This document shows, piece by piece, positions 51,290 through 59,587 of a DNA stretch of 64,000 nucleotides. The stretch's first letter is position 1, and each line of letters opens with the position of its first letter. Position numbers and translations under genes: made by a program. The stretch is from Bacillota bacterium (GTDB lineage Bacteria > Bacillota > UBA4882 > UBA8346): contig JAEYRX010000096.1 of assembly GCA_023435225.1 (NCBI GenBank), positions 1 to 64,000 on the forward strand, in the 5' to 3' direction. The notes beneath the pieces are model-generated. The model searched no databases, was not told where the DNA came from, and saw nothing but the letters and a program-made list of their open reading frames with translations.

Positions 51290-51550
51290 AATTAACAATA
51301 GAGTTAATAATTTTTGCTGGTTGTTTTTATAGAGAAGTTTTACAATAAAAACATGTCTAAGGTTTATTCGACATAAAACTTTTGAACATGTTTTTTATTG
51401 TTATAACATATTTAAGTGTAACTTGGTATCATGAGTAAAGTAAATGTCAATAATTAAGCAGGAAAAAGTCTCCAAAAAGAGAATAGATTTTTTGTAATTT
51501 TAACCATTACAAAAGCTATATGTAACAGCCCGAAAAGAGTTGATATTATT

Positions 51551-52411
51551 ATGTCAGAAAGTATTAGGTTTGTTATTATCACCGGTTTATCAGGAGCAGG
51601 AAAATCCGAGACTGTTAGATGTTTTGAGGATCTTGGATATTTTTGCGTGGATAATCTACCGCCGGTTTTAATTCCTAAATTTGCCGAGCTATGTGCACAA
51701 TCCGATGGACGGATTAATAAAATAGCATTAGTAGTTGATATTCGCGGCGGCAGTTTTTTTGATGATATTTTTGAAGCATTGGAAAATTTGGAGCAGAACG
51801 GATTCACTTATGAAACACTTTATCTCGAAGCCCGGGAAGAAGTACTAATCCGGCGTTTCAAAGAAAGCCGGCGACGTCATCCTTTGTCTTCAACCGGTAG
51901 TATTTTAGAAGGAATCAGGGCTGAACAGGAACGTTTACAGGAGATCCGCGGTAAAGCAACTATGATTATTGATACTTCCGATTTAAATGCCCGGGGTTTA
52001 AGGGAAATTATCAATCAAAATTACAGTCAACTTCCCCAACAGGAAAAAATGCTGGTAACAGTGGTCTCTTTCGGGTTTAAAAACGGCTTACCACTTGATG
52101 CCGATTTAATATTCGATGTTCGGTTTTTACCTAACCCGCATTATGTTGATTCTTTACGTGAACTAACCGGGAATCACGCCGAAGTAGCCAACTATGTTTT
52201 AAAATGGCCGTTAGCTGTAAGATTCTTATCCAAGTTATATGACTTTATAGATTTTTTAGGTCCCCAATATGTTAAAGAGGGGAAGACCAATTTAATTATT
52301 GGTATTGGTTGTACCGGAGGGCAACACCGTTCGGTAACAATAGCCAATAAATTAGGAGATTTCTTAAGAACCAAAGGCTACCGGGTAATAGTAGATCATC
52401 GGGACATTTAA
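51551..52411 (+). CDS. rapZ: RNase adapter/nucleotide-binding protein RapZ (YvcJ)
   Basis: A 286-residue P-loop protein with GTPase/ATPase activity. In E. coli RapZ controls GlmS through small RNAs; in Bacillus YvcJ affects competence. Walker A is GLSGAGKSETVRCFED, VDNLPPVLIPKF follows, and the C-terminal RNA-binding half has RFLPNPHYVDSLRELTG and IGCTGGQHRSVTIANKL. It precedes yvcK, the conserved partner, by about 230 bases containing a repeat. Confidence 0.93.
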   Translation: MSESIRFVIITGLSGAGKSETVRCFEDLGYFCVDNLPPVLIPKFAELCAQSDGRINKIALVVDIRGGSFFDDIFEALENLEQNGFTYETLYLEAREEVLIRRFKESRRRHPLSSTGSILEGIRAEQERLQEIRGKATMIIDTSDLNARGLREIINQNYSQLPQQEKMLVTVVSFGFKNGLPLDADLIFDVRFLPNPHYVDSLRELTGNHAEVANYVLKWPLAVRFLSKLYDFIDFLGPQYVKEGKTNLIIGIGCTGGQHRSVTIANKLGDFLRTKGYRVIVDHRDI

Positions 52412-52412
52412 G

Positions 52413-52440
52413 TCAATTAACAATGTACAATGAACAATTA
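52413..52440 (+). repeat. Short intergenic repeat, copy 2
   Basis: TCAATTAACAAT then GTACAATGAACAATTA, nearly identical to 31453-31480. It starts two bases after the rapZ stop. Confidence 0.45.
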
Positions 52441-52483
52441 ATAATTAAAACAGGTAAGCGGAAAATGTAATAACTAATAAATG

Positions 52484-52600
52484 AGGGATTTTCATAATTA
52501 TGAAATTATACATTCGAATATAATATATTGATAGATACATCTGGGTTGGTTACTATATATTGTATTCGAAATCTTAATAAAAGTAATTATGAAACTCCCT
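52484..52600. repeat. 117-bp palindromic repeat, copy B
   Basis: Outer ends AGGGATTTTCATAATTA and TAATTATGAAACTCCCT are inverted repeats, and inner arms near CATTCGAATATAATATAT and ATATATTGTATTCGAAAT pair as well, so the whole unit is an imperfect palindrome. The same size and ends occur at 45506-45622. Confidence 0.65.
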
Positions 52601-52642
52601 AAACTAATAAGCTGATACTAATTAATGGAAAGGAGAACGGTT

Positions 52643-53941
52643 ATGTTTGGTAAATCTAAACCTAATCTCATAGTATTTTTTTGGTTGTTGTGGTTATTGG
52701 CATCTCTATGTTTAGTAATAACCGGAATTCTCATTTCCAGTAATTTTTGGGAAAGCGGTTTAGCTATTTCTTGGCGAATAACCGGCGGTATTCTTTTTAG
52801 TTTACTTGGCTTGGCTATTGGATTTTTAAGTACTATCAACTTTTTCTGGGCTATGGTCGGTTGGATAGCTAAAAACGATTTTAAACCACGGGTAAAGGGT
52901 GCAAAAGGAACTAAGGTAGTAGTAGTTGGAGGCGGAACCGGACTTGGAACTATTTTAAGAGGGTTGAAAGAGGTTACTTCCAATCTCACCGCCATTGTTA
53001 CCGTAGCTGATGATGGTGGGAGTTCGGGGCGGCTGCGAAGAGAGTTTGGAATTTTACCTCCCGGAGACATCCGTAACTGTTTAGTGGCTATGGCTAATCT
53101 GGAACCTTTAATGGAGAGACTAATGCAGTATCGCTTTAGTGGTAATACCGATTTAGCCGGACATAATTTTGGAAATCTTTTTTTAACTGTGATGACTGAT
53201 ATAACCGGAGATTTTGAGGCCGCGATTAAAGAATCAAGCAAAGTGTTGGCAGTTAAGGGTCAAGTATTACCGGCAACTTTAGAAAATGTTACATTAAATG
53301 CCGAGCTTACCGATGGTTCGGTGATAAGTGGAGAATCACGAATCTCTAAGTCCAAAATACCTATTAAAAGAATTTATCTCGAACCGAGCGATATTAAACC
53401 AATTCCGGAAGCTATAAATACAATAATGGAAGCAGATGTTATTATTCTGGGGCCAGGAAGTTTATATACCAGTGTTATACCAAATTTATTGGTTCGCGAG
53501 ATTGCCGACGCAATCCGGAAGTCTTCCGCAATTAAAATGTATATTTGTAATGCAATGACACAACCAGGAGAAACCGACCATTTTACGGCCAGTGACCATA
53601 TTAAGGCTATTATCAATCATGCCGGAACGGGATTAATCGATATTGCGGTCGCCAATACGGAAGAAATACCGGCCGATATTTTAGAGCGTTATGCTGAAGA
53701 AGGGGCTGAACCAGTTAAAGCCGATTTAAACAAGATTGAAGCTTTAGGAATTACTCCCCTCGGTACTAAAATTATTGTCAAGTCCAATTTAATCAGACAT
53801 GATGCCGTAAAATTAGCCCGCTTGGTAAATAACCTAGCCCAGACGCATCAATTTGGCCATACTTTTGGTAAGTACTTTACGAAACAGATTTATAGGTTTA
53901 TTAAAGGCTTTTCGTCAGTTTTTTTTACTAAATTGCCTTAA
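52643..53941 (+). CDS. yvcK: Gluconeogenesis factor YvcK/CofD-like protein, membrane-anchored
   Basis: YvcK is needed for growth on gluconeogenic carbon and for cell shape; it binds UDP-sugars. The CofD-like domain starts at about residue 88 (KVVVVGGGTGLGTILRGLK, then VADDGGSSGRLRREFGILPP GDIRN region) and has ILGPGSLYTSVIPNLLV. An N-terminal extension of about 80 residues with two membrane helices (residues 10-31 and 45-70) anchors it, unlike the soluble Bacillus protein. The ATG at 52643 has AAAGGAG seven bases upstream. whiA, the usual next gene, is replaced by flagellar genes. Confidence 0.9.
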   Translation: MFGKSKPNLIVFFWLLWLLASLCLVITGILISSNFWESGLAISWRITGGILFSLLGLAIGFLSTINFFWAMVGWIAKNDFKPRVKGAKGTKVVVVGGGTGLGTILRGLKEVTSNLTAIVTVADDGGSSGRLRREFGILPPGDIRNCLVAMANLEPLMERLMQYRFSGNTDLAGHNFGNLFLTVMTDITGDFEAAIKESSKVLAVKGQVLPATLENVTLNAELTDGSVISGESRISKSKIPIKRIYLEPSDIKPIPEAINTIMEADVIILGPGSLYTSVIPNLLVREIADAIRKSSAIKMYICNAMTQPGETDHFTASDHIKAIINHAGTGLIDIAVANTEEIPADILERYAEEGAEPVKADLNKIEALGITPLGTKIIVKSNLIRHDAVKLARLVNNLAQTHQFGHTFGKYFTKQIYRFIKGFSSVFFTKLP

Positions 53942-53954
53942 TAATATAATTTCG

Positions 53955-53984
53955 AAAAATTCCAGTCGGCTGGAATTTTTTTTT
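53955..53984 (+). terminator. Rho-independent terminator after yvcK
   Basis: AAAATTCCAG pairs with CTGGAATTTT around TCGG, followed by T-run. Confidence 0.92.
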
Positions 53985-53998
53985 ATTTTAAAAATCCC

Positions 53999-54025
53999 TA
54001 ATATTTATCTCAAGCTTTCCGATAA
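53999..54025 (+). promoter_or_regulatory. Candidate sigma-28 promoter for the flagellar rod operon
   Basis: TAAT at 53999-54002, 15 bases, TCCGATAA at 54018-54025, close to TAAA-N15-GCCGATAT. It lies 32 bases before the flgF-type gene. Confidence 0.55.
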
Positions 54026-54057
54026 CTAAATTAGAAATATGGTGAGGAGGTGAAAAA

Positions 54058-54783
54058 GTGTTAAGAGGAATTTATACATCATGTACAGGCATGGTAGCGG
54101 AAATGGACCGCCAAAATGTAATCGCCAACAATTTAGCCAATGTGGATACGGTTGGGTTTAAACGCGATAACTGTACAACTACTCCATTTGCCGAGATTTT
54201 GCTAAATGGTTATTCCAAACATCGGCCGTATGAAGTTGGTAAACTTGGTTTAGGGGTTCAGGCGGTTACGCAGGTGGTTGATTTTACTGTAGGACCGGTT
54301 GTAGATACCGGAAATATGACTGATTTAGCTATCGAAGGCGACGGATTATTTGCGGTTCAAACCGAAAACGGGATTCGCTATACACGGTCGGGAAACTTTC
54401 AGTTAAACAAAGAAAATTATCTGATTAATAAAGACGGCTACTTCGTGCTTGGCGAAAATGGACCGATCAAACTTAACGATGAAATATTTACCGTTACTCC
54501 GGAGGGCGAGATTATTCAAGGAGACGAAGTAATTAGCAGATTACAAATTTTTAGCACTGCGGGAATGAGTAAGCAAGGCGATTATTTATACAACAACGAG
54601 GAAGGAGCAGTTCCTTCAGGAAAATTCCGTATTCATCAACGAGCTCTCGAACGTTCCAATGTTAATCCAATCCGGGAAATGGTTCATATGATCAATACAA
54701 CCCGAAGTTATGATGCTAGTCAAAAAGCTTTAACAGCACATGATGAGACATTAGGTAAAATCGTAAATGATTTTGCTAGGTAG
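54058..54783 (+). CDS. flgF: Flagellar basal-body rod protein FlgF/FlhO type
   Basis: A 241-residue rod protein of the FlgF/FlgG family. The N-terminal Flg_bb_rod signature is MLRGIYTSCTGMVAEMDRQN with IANNLANVDTVGFKRD, the middle holds DLAIEGDGLFAV, and the C-terminal helix ends RSNVNPIREMVHMINTTRSY. The shorter length and first position before flgG favour FlgF. The GTG start has GAGGAGGTG upstream. Its stop codon lies at the first base of an 84-base tandem repeat. Confidence 0.88.
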   Translation: MLRGIYTSCTGMVAEMDRQNVIANNLANVDTVGFKRDNCTTTPFAEILLNGYSKHRPYEVGKLGLGVQAVTQVVDFTVGPVVDTGNMTDLAIEGDGLFAVQTENGIRYTRSGNFQLNKENYLINKDGYFVLGENGPIKLNDEIFTVTPEGEIIQGDEVISRLQIFSTAGMSKQGDYLYNNEEGAVPSGKFRIHQRALERSNVNPIREMVHMINTTRSYDASQKALTAHDETLGKIVNDFAR

Positions 54784-54950
54784 TCGTCCAGGCCAGCTTC
54801 CGCTGCGCACCCGAAATTATGAAAATGGCTGGGTGAACGACAAGCCTCGATAGCATTTTCTAATTAGTCGTCCAGGCCAGCTTCCGCTGTGCGCCTGAAA
54901 GTATGAAAATATAGCTGAGTGAACGACAAGCATCAATAGTATTTTCTTAG
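54781..54950 (+). repeat. Two tandem copies of an 84-bp repeat
   Basis: Copy 1 (54781-54864) and copy 2 (54865-54950) both read TAGTCGTCCAGGCCAGCTTC at the start, then CGCTG[C/T]GC, a GAAA..TATGAAAAT block, GTGAACGACAAGC and ATTTTCT. A third copy lies inverted at 62861-62942. There is no coding frame. Confidence 0.85.
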
Positions 54951-55134
54951 TATTTTTAATTAAATATTATGGCAGTTAAGAAAGAAAAAACCGGACCGCT
55001 TGCGGAGGTTTTCGAAAGATCGACCGATTGAGATCTTTCATGCTAACTTAGCCAGCTTTTTAAAAGTTTTCGTCTTGCTTGATTTTAATAATCGAGTTCG
55101 CCAAGAAGAAAACGGTTCTGCTGGAAATTTATTT

Positions 55135-55177
55135 AACTGCCCGATTTTTATTATTTATGGGCAGTTTTTATTTTTTA
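55135..55177 (+). terminator. Terminator between flgF and flgG
   Basis: AACTGCCC (55135-55142) pairs with GGGCAGTT (55159-55166) and runs into TTTTATTTTTT. It suggests flgG has its own promoter or partial read-through. Confidence 0.75.
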
Positions 55178-55222
55178 AACCAGGTTTTATTCATTCAGAT
55201 GGAATATAGGAGAGTGATTATT

Positions 55223-56011
55223 ATGATGCGGGCGCTTTGGACGGCCGGTTCAGGAATGATGGCCCAACAATTTAATGTTGATACTATTTCCAATAATTTA
55301 TCAAATGTAAATACGGTTGGATTTAAAAAGATGCGAGCTGAATTCCAGGACCTTTTATATCAAACTTTACGGCAACCGGGAACATATTCACATCAAGGAA
55401 TAGAAATCCCCACCGGTTTACAAGTTGGACATGGTGTAAGAGCCGCCGCAACCACTAAAATTTTTACCCAGGGAGATTTCACTCAAACAGATAATCCCTT
55501 GGATTTGACAATTGAGGGTGATGGATTTTTTCAAATCCTGATGCCGGATGGAACTATTAATTATACCAGAAACGGAGCTTTTAAGATTGACGGCGAAGGT
55601 AATATAGTTACTTCCGAAGGTTATTACTTACAACCCCAAATTACGGTCCCGGAAGGAGTTACTGATCTTTCAGTAGGCGCAGATGGAACTATATCGGTTA
55701 TGCTACCCGGGGAGACTCTCCCACAGGATATCGGCCAATTGGAATTGGTTAGGTTTATTAATCCGGCCGGATTAATCAGTGATGGAAAAGGATTATATCG
55801 GCAAAGCGCCGCCTCGGGTGAACCGGTTATTTCTACTCCCGGAACTGAAGGAATCGGCCAGATAGCCTCCAGGTACTTGGAGATGTCTAATGTTAAGGTA
55901 GTTGAAGAAATGGTAAATATGATCGTTGCTCAACGGGCTTATGATATTAATTCTAAGGCGGTACAAGCTTCAGACGAAATGCTCCAGGTCGCCAACGGAT
56001 TGAAGAGGTAA
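55223..56011 (+). CDS. flgG: Flagellar distal rod protein FlgG
   Basis: The distal rod protein around which the P and L rings assemble. About 262 residues: MMRALWTAGSGMMAQQFNVD then TISNNLSNVNTVGFKKMRAE at the N-terminus, the conserved TDNPLDLTIEGDGFFQI, and LEMSNVKVVEEMVNMIVAQR at the end. The frame is open to 55079, but those 48 codons cross a terminator and lack a ribosome site; AGGAGAG lies nine bases before the ATG at 55223. flgA starts three bases after the stop. Confidence 0.93.
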   Translation: MMRALWTAGSGMMAQQFNVDTISNNLSNVNTVGFKKMRAEFQDLLYQTLRQPGTYSHQGIEIPTGLQVGHGVRAAATTKIFTQGDFTQTDNPLDLTIEGDGFFQILMPDGTINYTRNGAFKIDGEGNIVTSEGYYLQPQITVPEGVTDLSVGADGTISVMLPGETLPQDIGQLELVRFINPAGLISDGKGLYRQSAASGEPVISTPGTEGIGQIASRYLEMSNVKVVEEMVNMIVAQRAYDINSKAVQASDEMLQVANGLKR

Positions 56012-56014
56012 ATC

Positions 56015-56989
56015 ATGATTAAGCCTTTAAGGTTGTTCAGGGTTAGCTTATTTTTAGGACTGTTAATTTTTAGCCAGGGTATAGTCCGGGGAGAGGCAAC
56101 TCAATCGGCGGAATGGAATTTAACTATTCCGGAGACTGTTACTGTCAGTGGATCAAGAATAACCTTATTAGATTTAGTTAAATCGGGAAATGAAGTCGAA
56201 GCGGCTACCGCTAATTTACAAGAAATAGAATTAGGTGCTGCGCCGCTTCCCGGACAGGTTAGAACTTTTAGCAAGGATTATTTGAGCTTTATTATTAAAC
56301 AGCATAATATTGAGCAAACCATTAATTTAAAAATGGGCTCTGAAGTAACAGTCAGAGCAGAAGCAACCTGTATACGGAGAGCTGAAATTGAAATAGAAAT
56401 CGGGAAGTTACTAACTGAAAAAAAGAAAAATCTTATCAAAAGATGGATCGAACTGCAAAATTTACCGGAAGAAATCTGGTTAAACCGGGGAGAATGGAAG
56501 ATTGAAGCATTTCCGGTTGGAGATTTACCCGAAGTTGGAAGAGCTTTATTCAAAGTAGTTTTATCCAAAGGCACCGAAAGTAAGAGTATTAATATTAGTG
56601 GTAGAATTAAGGCTATTGCCTTGGTTTATAAAGCTAAACGGGGTATATCAAGTTTAGCGGAGGCTAATCCAGACGACTTTGATTTGGCTAAAATGGAGTT
56701 AACAACTGGAAGAGAGTTCGTTGGTGATATACCGGCTCAAACCAGAATTACCAAAAAAGTTAGACGAGGGGAGATCTTAAGAATCGAGCTTCTGCAACCT
56801 ATCCCCTTAGTTTGTAGAAATCATGCTGTTAAAATAATTATTAGAAATAAAAATGTGATTATTAACATAATCGGGATTGCCAATGATGATGGCTGGCTGG
56901 GAGATGACATTACAATTATTAATCCCAGCAGTTACCAAGCATTTAAGGCAAAAGTAATTGGGAACGGTGTGGCGGAGGTGAATTTATAA
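56015..56989 (+). CDS. flgA: Flagellar P-ring assembly chaperone FlgA
   Basis: FlgA is the periplasmic chaperone for FlgI polymerisation into the P ring. The 324 residues have a signal peptide (about 1-27, LFLGLLIFSQGIVRGEA) and a C-terminal SAF/ChapFlgA domain (about 190-324) with RITKKVRRGEILRIELLQPI and ending YQAFKAKVIGNGVAEVNL, the family pattern. It is longer than the E. coli protein (219) through the N-terminal part. It lies between flgG and flgH, and its stop shares one base with the flgH start. Confidence 0.87.
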   Translation: MIKPLRLFRVSLFLGLLIFSQGIVRGEATQSAEWNLTIPETVTVSGSRITLLDLVKSGNEVEAATANLQEIELGAAPLPGQVRTFSKDYLSFIIKQHNIEQTINLKMGSEVTVRAEATCIRRAEIEIEIGKLLTEKKKNLIKRWIELQNLPEEIWLNRGEWKIEAFPVGDLPEVGRALFKVVLSKGTESKSINISGRIKAIALVYKAKRGISSLAEANPDDFDLAKMELTTGREFVGDIPAQTRITKKVRRGEILRIELLQPIPLVCRNHAVKIIIRNKNVIINIIGIANDDGWLGDDITIINPSSYQAFKAKVIGNGVAEVNL

Positions 56990-57576
56990 TGAAAAAAAAC
57001 GCAACAATTGTTATTATAATGATGTTTATTACTTTATTATCAATTCCAAGTCTGACTAGAGCGGACTCACTCTGGTCCGATCAAAGCACTTCTTTATATG
57101 CAGTTAAACCAAAGAGCTTTCAAGTTGGTGATCTTTTAACTATTCTTATAGAGGAACAAGCGAAGGCAACCCAACAAGCAACATCTTCCAATGGTAAGAG
57201 GGGCAGCGTTTTAGCCGGACCGGGTTCGGGATTATTAAATGCTCTGCCGCAAATGGGAGCTTCATGGGATTCCAGTTATAATGGCACCGGCTCAACCTCC
57301 AGAGGAGGATCGCTAAATGCTAAAATTACCGTTCATGTTAAAGAAGTTAATCCTAATGGGATTTTAGTAGTTGAGGGCCGCCAGGTTATTAAGATAAATG
57401 GGGAAGAGCAAGTTTTAACTGTCAGCGGGATGGCCCGAACCGAAGATGTCTCGTCCGATAATATTATTTTATCCAGTTATATTGCTAGTGCAAATATTGA
57501 ATATCAAGGCAAGGGAACTATCGGAGAAACACAGAAACCCGGAATTATAACTAAAATATTCCACTGGCTGTTTTAA
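56989..57576 (+). CDS. flgH: Flagellar L-ring protein FlgH
   Basis: FlgH forms the L ring in the outer membrane. The 195 residues have a signal peptide (1-25, ending SLTRADS), then the family start SLWSDQSTSLYAVKPKSFQV GD region, LTILIEEQAKATQQA, and VVEGRQVIKINGEEQVLTVS then DNIILSSYIASANIEYQGKG. The E. coli protein is a lipoprotein; here no cysteine follows the signal peptide, so it is not lipid-anchored. The presence of FlgH implies an outer membrane. Confidence 0.92.
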   Translation: MKKNATIVIIMMFITLLSIPSLTRADSLWSDQSTSLYAVKPKSFQVGDLLTILIEEQAKATQQATSSNGKRGSVLAGPGSGLLNALPQMGASWDSSYNGTGSTSRGGSLNAKITVHVKEVNPNGILVVEGRQVIKINGEEQVLTVSGMARTEDVSSDNIILSSYIASANIEYQGKGTIGETQKPGIITKIFHWLF

Positions 57577-57593
57577 TTAAGTAAAAAAATTAT

Positions 57594-57668
57594 TCGATAG
57601 TCGCATTCGGGTTGACAACTATATATTTGTATTCAAAACTATTAGTAATGGTAATTATGAAACTCCCT
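57594..57668 (+). repeat. Half copy C of the 117-bp palindromic repeat
   Basis: The stretch GGGTTGACAACTATATAT to GTAATTATGAAACTCCCT matches the 3' half of copy B (52530-52600). The 5' half is missing. Confidence 0.55.
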
Positions 57669-57735
57669 TAATTAAGGAAATACGTTAAATTCAAAAAACA
57701 ATTCAACATATATGTAATTGATATGGGGTGATCAA

Positions 57736-58857
57736 ATGAGTTTCCGGCAAAAATGGCTGATAATTATAACATTGACAATTATATGTTTGATGGGAACATT
57801 GATAGAAACATATGGTGAATCTTTCGTCTCAACTAGAATTAAAGATATTGCCAGACTTCAAGGTGTTCGTAGCAATCAGCTAAACGGGATGGGATTAGTA
57901 ATTGGACTGGGCGGAACCGGGGACACCTCTAAAGCAAATGCTCAAATAGTGGTAAATGCTTTGGCTAAATGGGGCGTAAATATCTCAGCTTCTGATTTAA
58001 AAGTTAAAAATATCGCTGCGGTTATGGTTACAGCTAATTTGCCTCCGTATATGCATCAAGGTGACACCATTGACGTTCAAGTTTCATCGATTGGTGATGC
58101 TAAGAGCCTGCAGGGAGGGATACTACTTCAGTCTCCTTTAACCGGAGCAGATGGAAAAGTCTACGCGGTAGCCCAAGGACCGGTTTATCTTGGGGGATAC
58201 GCAGTCGGAGAAAAGGGAAGCACTATCCAAAAAAATATTACTACTGTAGGTATTGTCGCCCAAGGAGCAATAGTTGAAAGAGAAGTACCGATGCAATTGG
58301 ATCATAATGGAAAGCTTCGTTGGGCTTTAAATAATCCGGATTTTACTACTGCTTCAAGATTGGCCCAGACTATTAATGAGAATATTGCTAGAGGCGCCGC
58401 CAGAGCTATCGATATGGGACTGGTTGAAGTGTTGGTTCCTCGAGAAAAGAGTGTCGATCCGATTTCTTTTATCGCTGAGATTGAAACTCTACCGGTCACG
58501 CCGGATGGGATTGCCAAGGTAGTTATCAATGAAAGAAATGGGACCGTGGTAATCGGTGATAAAGTAAAAATTGCTACAGTAGCGGTTACTCATAGGAATA
58601 TTACGGTTAAAGTTGATTCACAGACGAACATTTCACAGCCTCCGCCATTTTCAGGAGGAGATACAATAATAACCGAAGATAGTTCGGTAAATGTAAATGA
58701 AGAAGAGGGGCGAATGATTGTTTTGCCCGATGGAACCAGCATCGGAACAATTGTCCAAGCTTTGAATGCAGTAGGGACTACACCTCAAGATGTTATTGCC
58801 ATTATTGTGGCGATTAAAGACGCCGGAGCCCTTTATGCAGACTTGGAATTTCAGTAA
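57736..58857 (+). CDS. flgI: Flagellar P-ring protein FlgI
   Basis: FlgI forms the P ring in the peptidoglycan layer. About 373 residues with a signal peptide (1-30) and the highly conserved start RIKDIARLQGVRSNQLNGMG then LVIGLGGTGDTSKANAQIVV. Later motifs are VKNIAAVMVTANLPPYMHQG, DGKVYAVAQGPV and the end LPDGTSIGTIVQALNAVGTT. The ATG at 57736 has GGGGTGATC upstream; an earlier ATG at 57718 adds six residues. It follows flgH with a 160-base gap containing half of a repeat. Confidence 0.94.
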   Translation: MSFRQKWLIIITLTIICLMGTLIETYGESFVSTRIKDIARLQGVRSNQLNGMGLVIGLGGTGDTSKANAQIVVNALAKWGVNISASDLKVKNIAAVMVTANLPPYMHQGDTIDVQVSSIGDAKSLQGGILLQSPLTGADGKVYAVAQGPVYLGGYAVGEKGSTIQKNITTVGIVAQGAIVEREVPMQLDHNGKLRWALNNPDFTTASRLAQTINENIARGAARAIDMGLVEVLVPREKSVDPISFIAEIETLPVTPDGIAKVVINERNGTVVIGDKVKIATVAVTHRNITVKVDSQTNISQPPPFSGGDTIITEDSSVNVNEEEGRMIVLPDGTSIGTIVQALNAVGTTPQDVIAIIVAIKDAGALYADLEFQ

Positions 58858-58889
58858 AATATCAAACCTGATAATTTGGAGGGATTTTA

Positions 58890-59207
58890 ATGGTACGCCG
58901 GGTAAATGATAACATTCTTATGGTTTATAATCAACCTCAGAAACCGCAAAACATGACACCGGAACAAAAGAAGTTAATGCAGACCTGTCAAGAATTTGAG
59001 GCAATGATGGTTCAAAAGATGCTGGAAGTAATGCAAGGGTCTACTAAGATGTTTGGTGAAGGGTTTGGCGGGGATTATTTTCAAAGCATGTTTCAGGAAG
59101 AGATGTCCAAGCAAATTGCTCAAAACGGTCAGGGGGTTGGATTAGCTAAAATGTTGTATCAACAGATGAGTAGACCGGTTGTAGTTCCGCCGTCAGAGAA
59201 TAAATAG
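58890..59207 (+). CDS. flgJ: Rod-binding protein FlgJ, N-terminal domain only
   Basis: A 105-residue protein with the FlgJ rod-binding domain: LMQTCQEFEAMMVQKMLEVM, GGDYFQSMFQEEMSKQIAQN and GVGLAKMLYQQM. The muramidase domain that proteobacterial FlgJ carries is absent, as in many other phyla; another enzyme must open the wall for the rod. GGAGGG precedes the ATG. It ends the flgFGAHIJ block. Confidence 0.9.
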   Translation: MVRRVNDNILMVYNQPQKPQNMTPEQKKLMQTCQEFEAMMVQKMLEVMQGSTKMFGEGFGGDYFQSMFQEEMSKQIAQNGQGVGLAKMLYQQMSRPVVVPPSENK

Positions 59208-59587
59208 GCAATTTTGAGTATAGATAATTTATTAGAAGGCTGAGATAAGATGATGGGAACTTTTGTCCATGATCATCGTTTAATCTATTGCCTTTATTTA
59301 TTTAAGGGAGTTTTATAATTACCTTAAATGTTAAGTTTTTATTTATAAAAATTCCACATGATAATGTAATAAAAATGCTAAAAAGCGGAATTGGTGTCTT
59401 TTTTATGGGAGGAGAAGGGAAATAAAGAAGAATGGCGAATATGTTAAGGAATTTTGGGAGGAATCGTTTACACTTTTAATTGACCAGTATGATACCAGTT
59501 TTTAAAAATCTTTTGTATTAATTAATAGTGTAACGGTTCGAATATATTCTTTAAGTTATTCTTAATATTTATAAGGGGGAAAAAATT
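59208..59587. other. Intergenic region with a repeat fragment
   Basis: About 380 bases without a supported gene. AAGGGAGTTTTATAATTACC at 59304-59323 is a 19 of 20 inverted match to the end of copy C of the 117-bp repeat. Nothing else was recognised apart from the AAGGGGG ribosome site of the next gene. Confidence 0.45.

Noticed and set aside
52618..53241. Long antisense frame (207 residues) across yvcK
   Set aside because: It is a shadow of the yvcK codon pattern with no ribosome site or family resemblance. Other antisense frames over cheA, leuA, gyrB and dnaA were dismissed in the same way.
54781..54950. Tandem repeat as a CRISPR array
   Set aside because: There are only two adjacent units of 84 bases with no short repeat-spacer alternation and no cas genes.
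55079..55222. 48-residue N-terminal extension of FlgG
   Set aside because: It is hydrophobic, crosses a terminator hairpin and lacks a ribosome site; FlgG starts with MMRALW.
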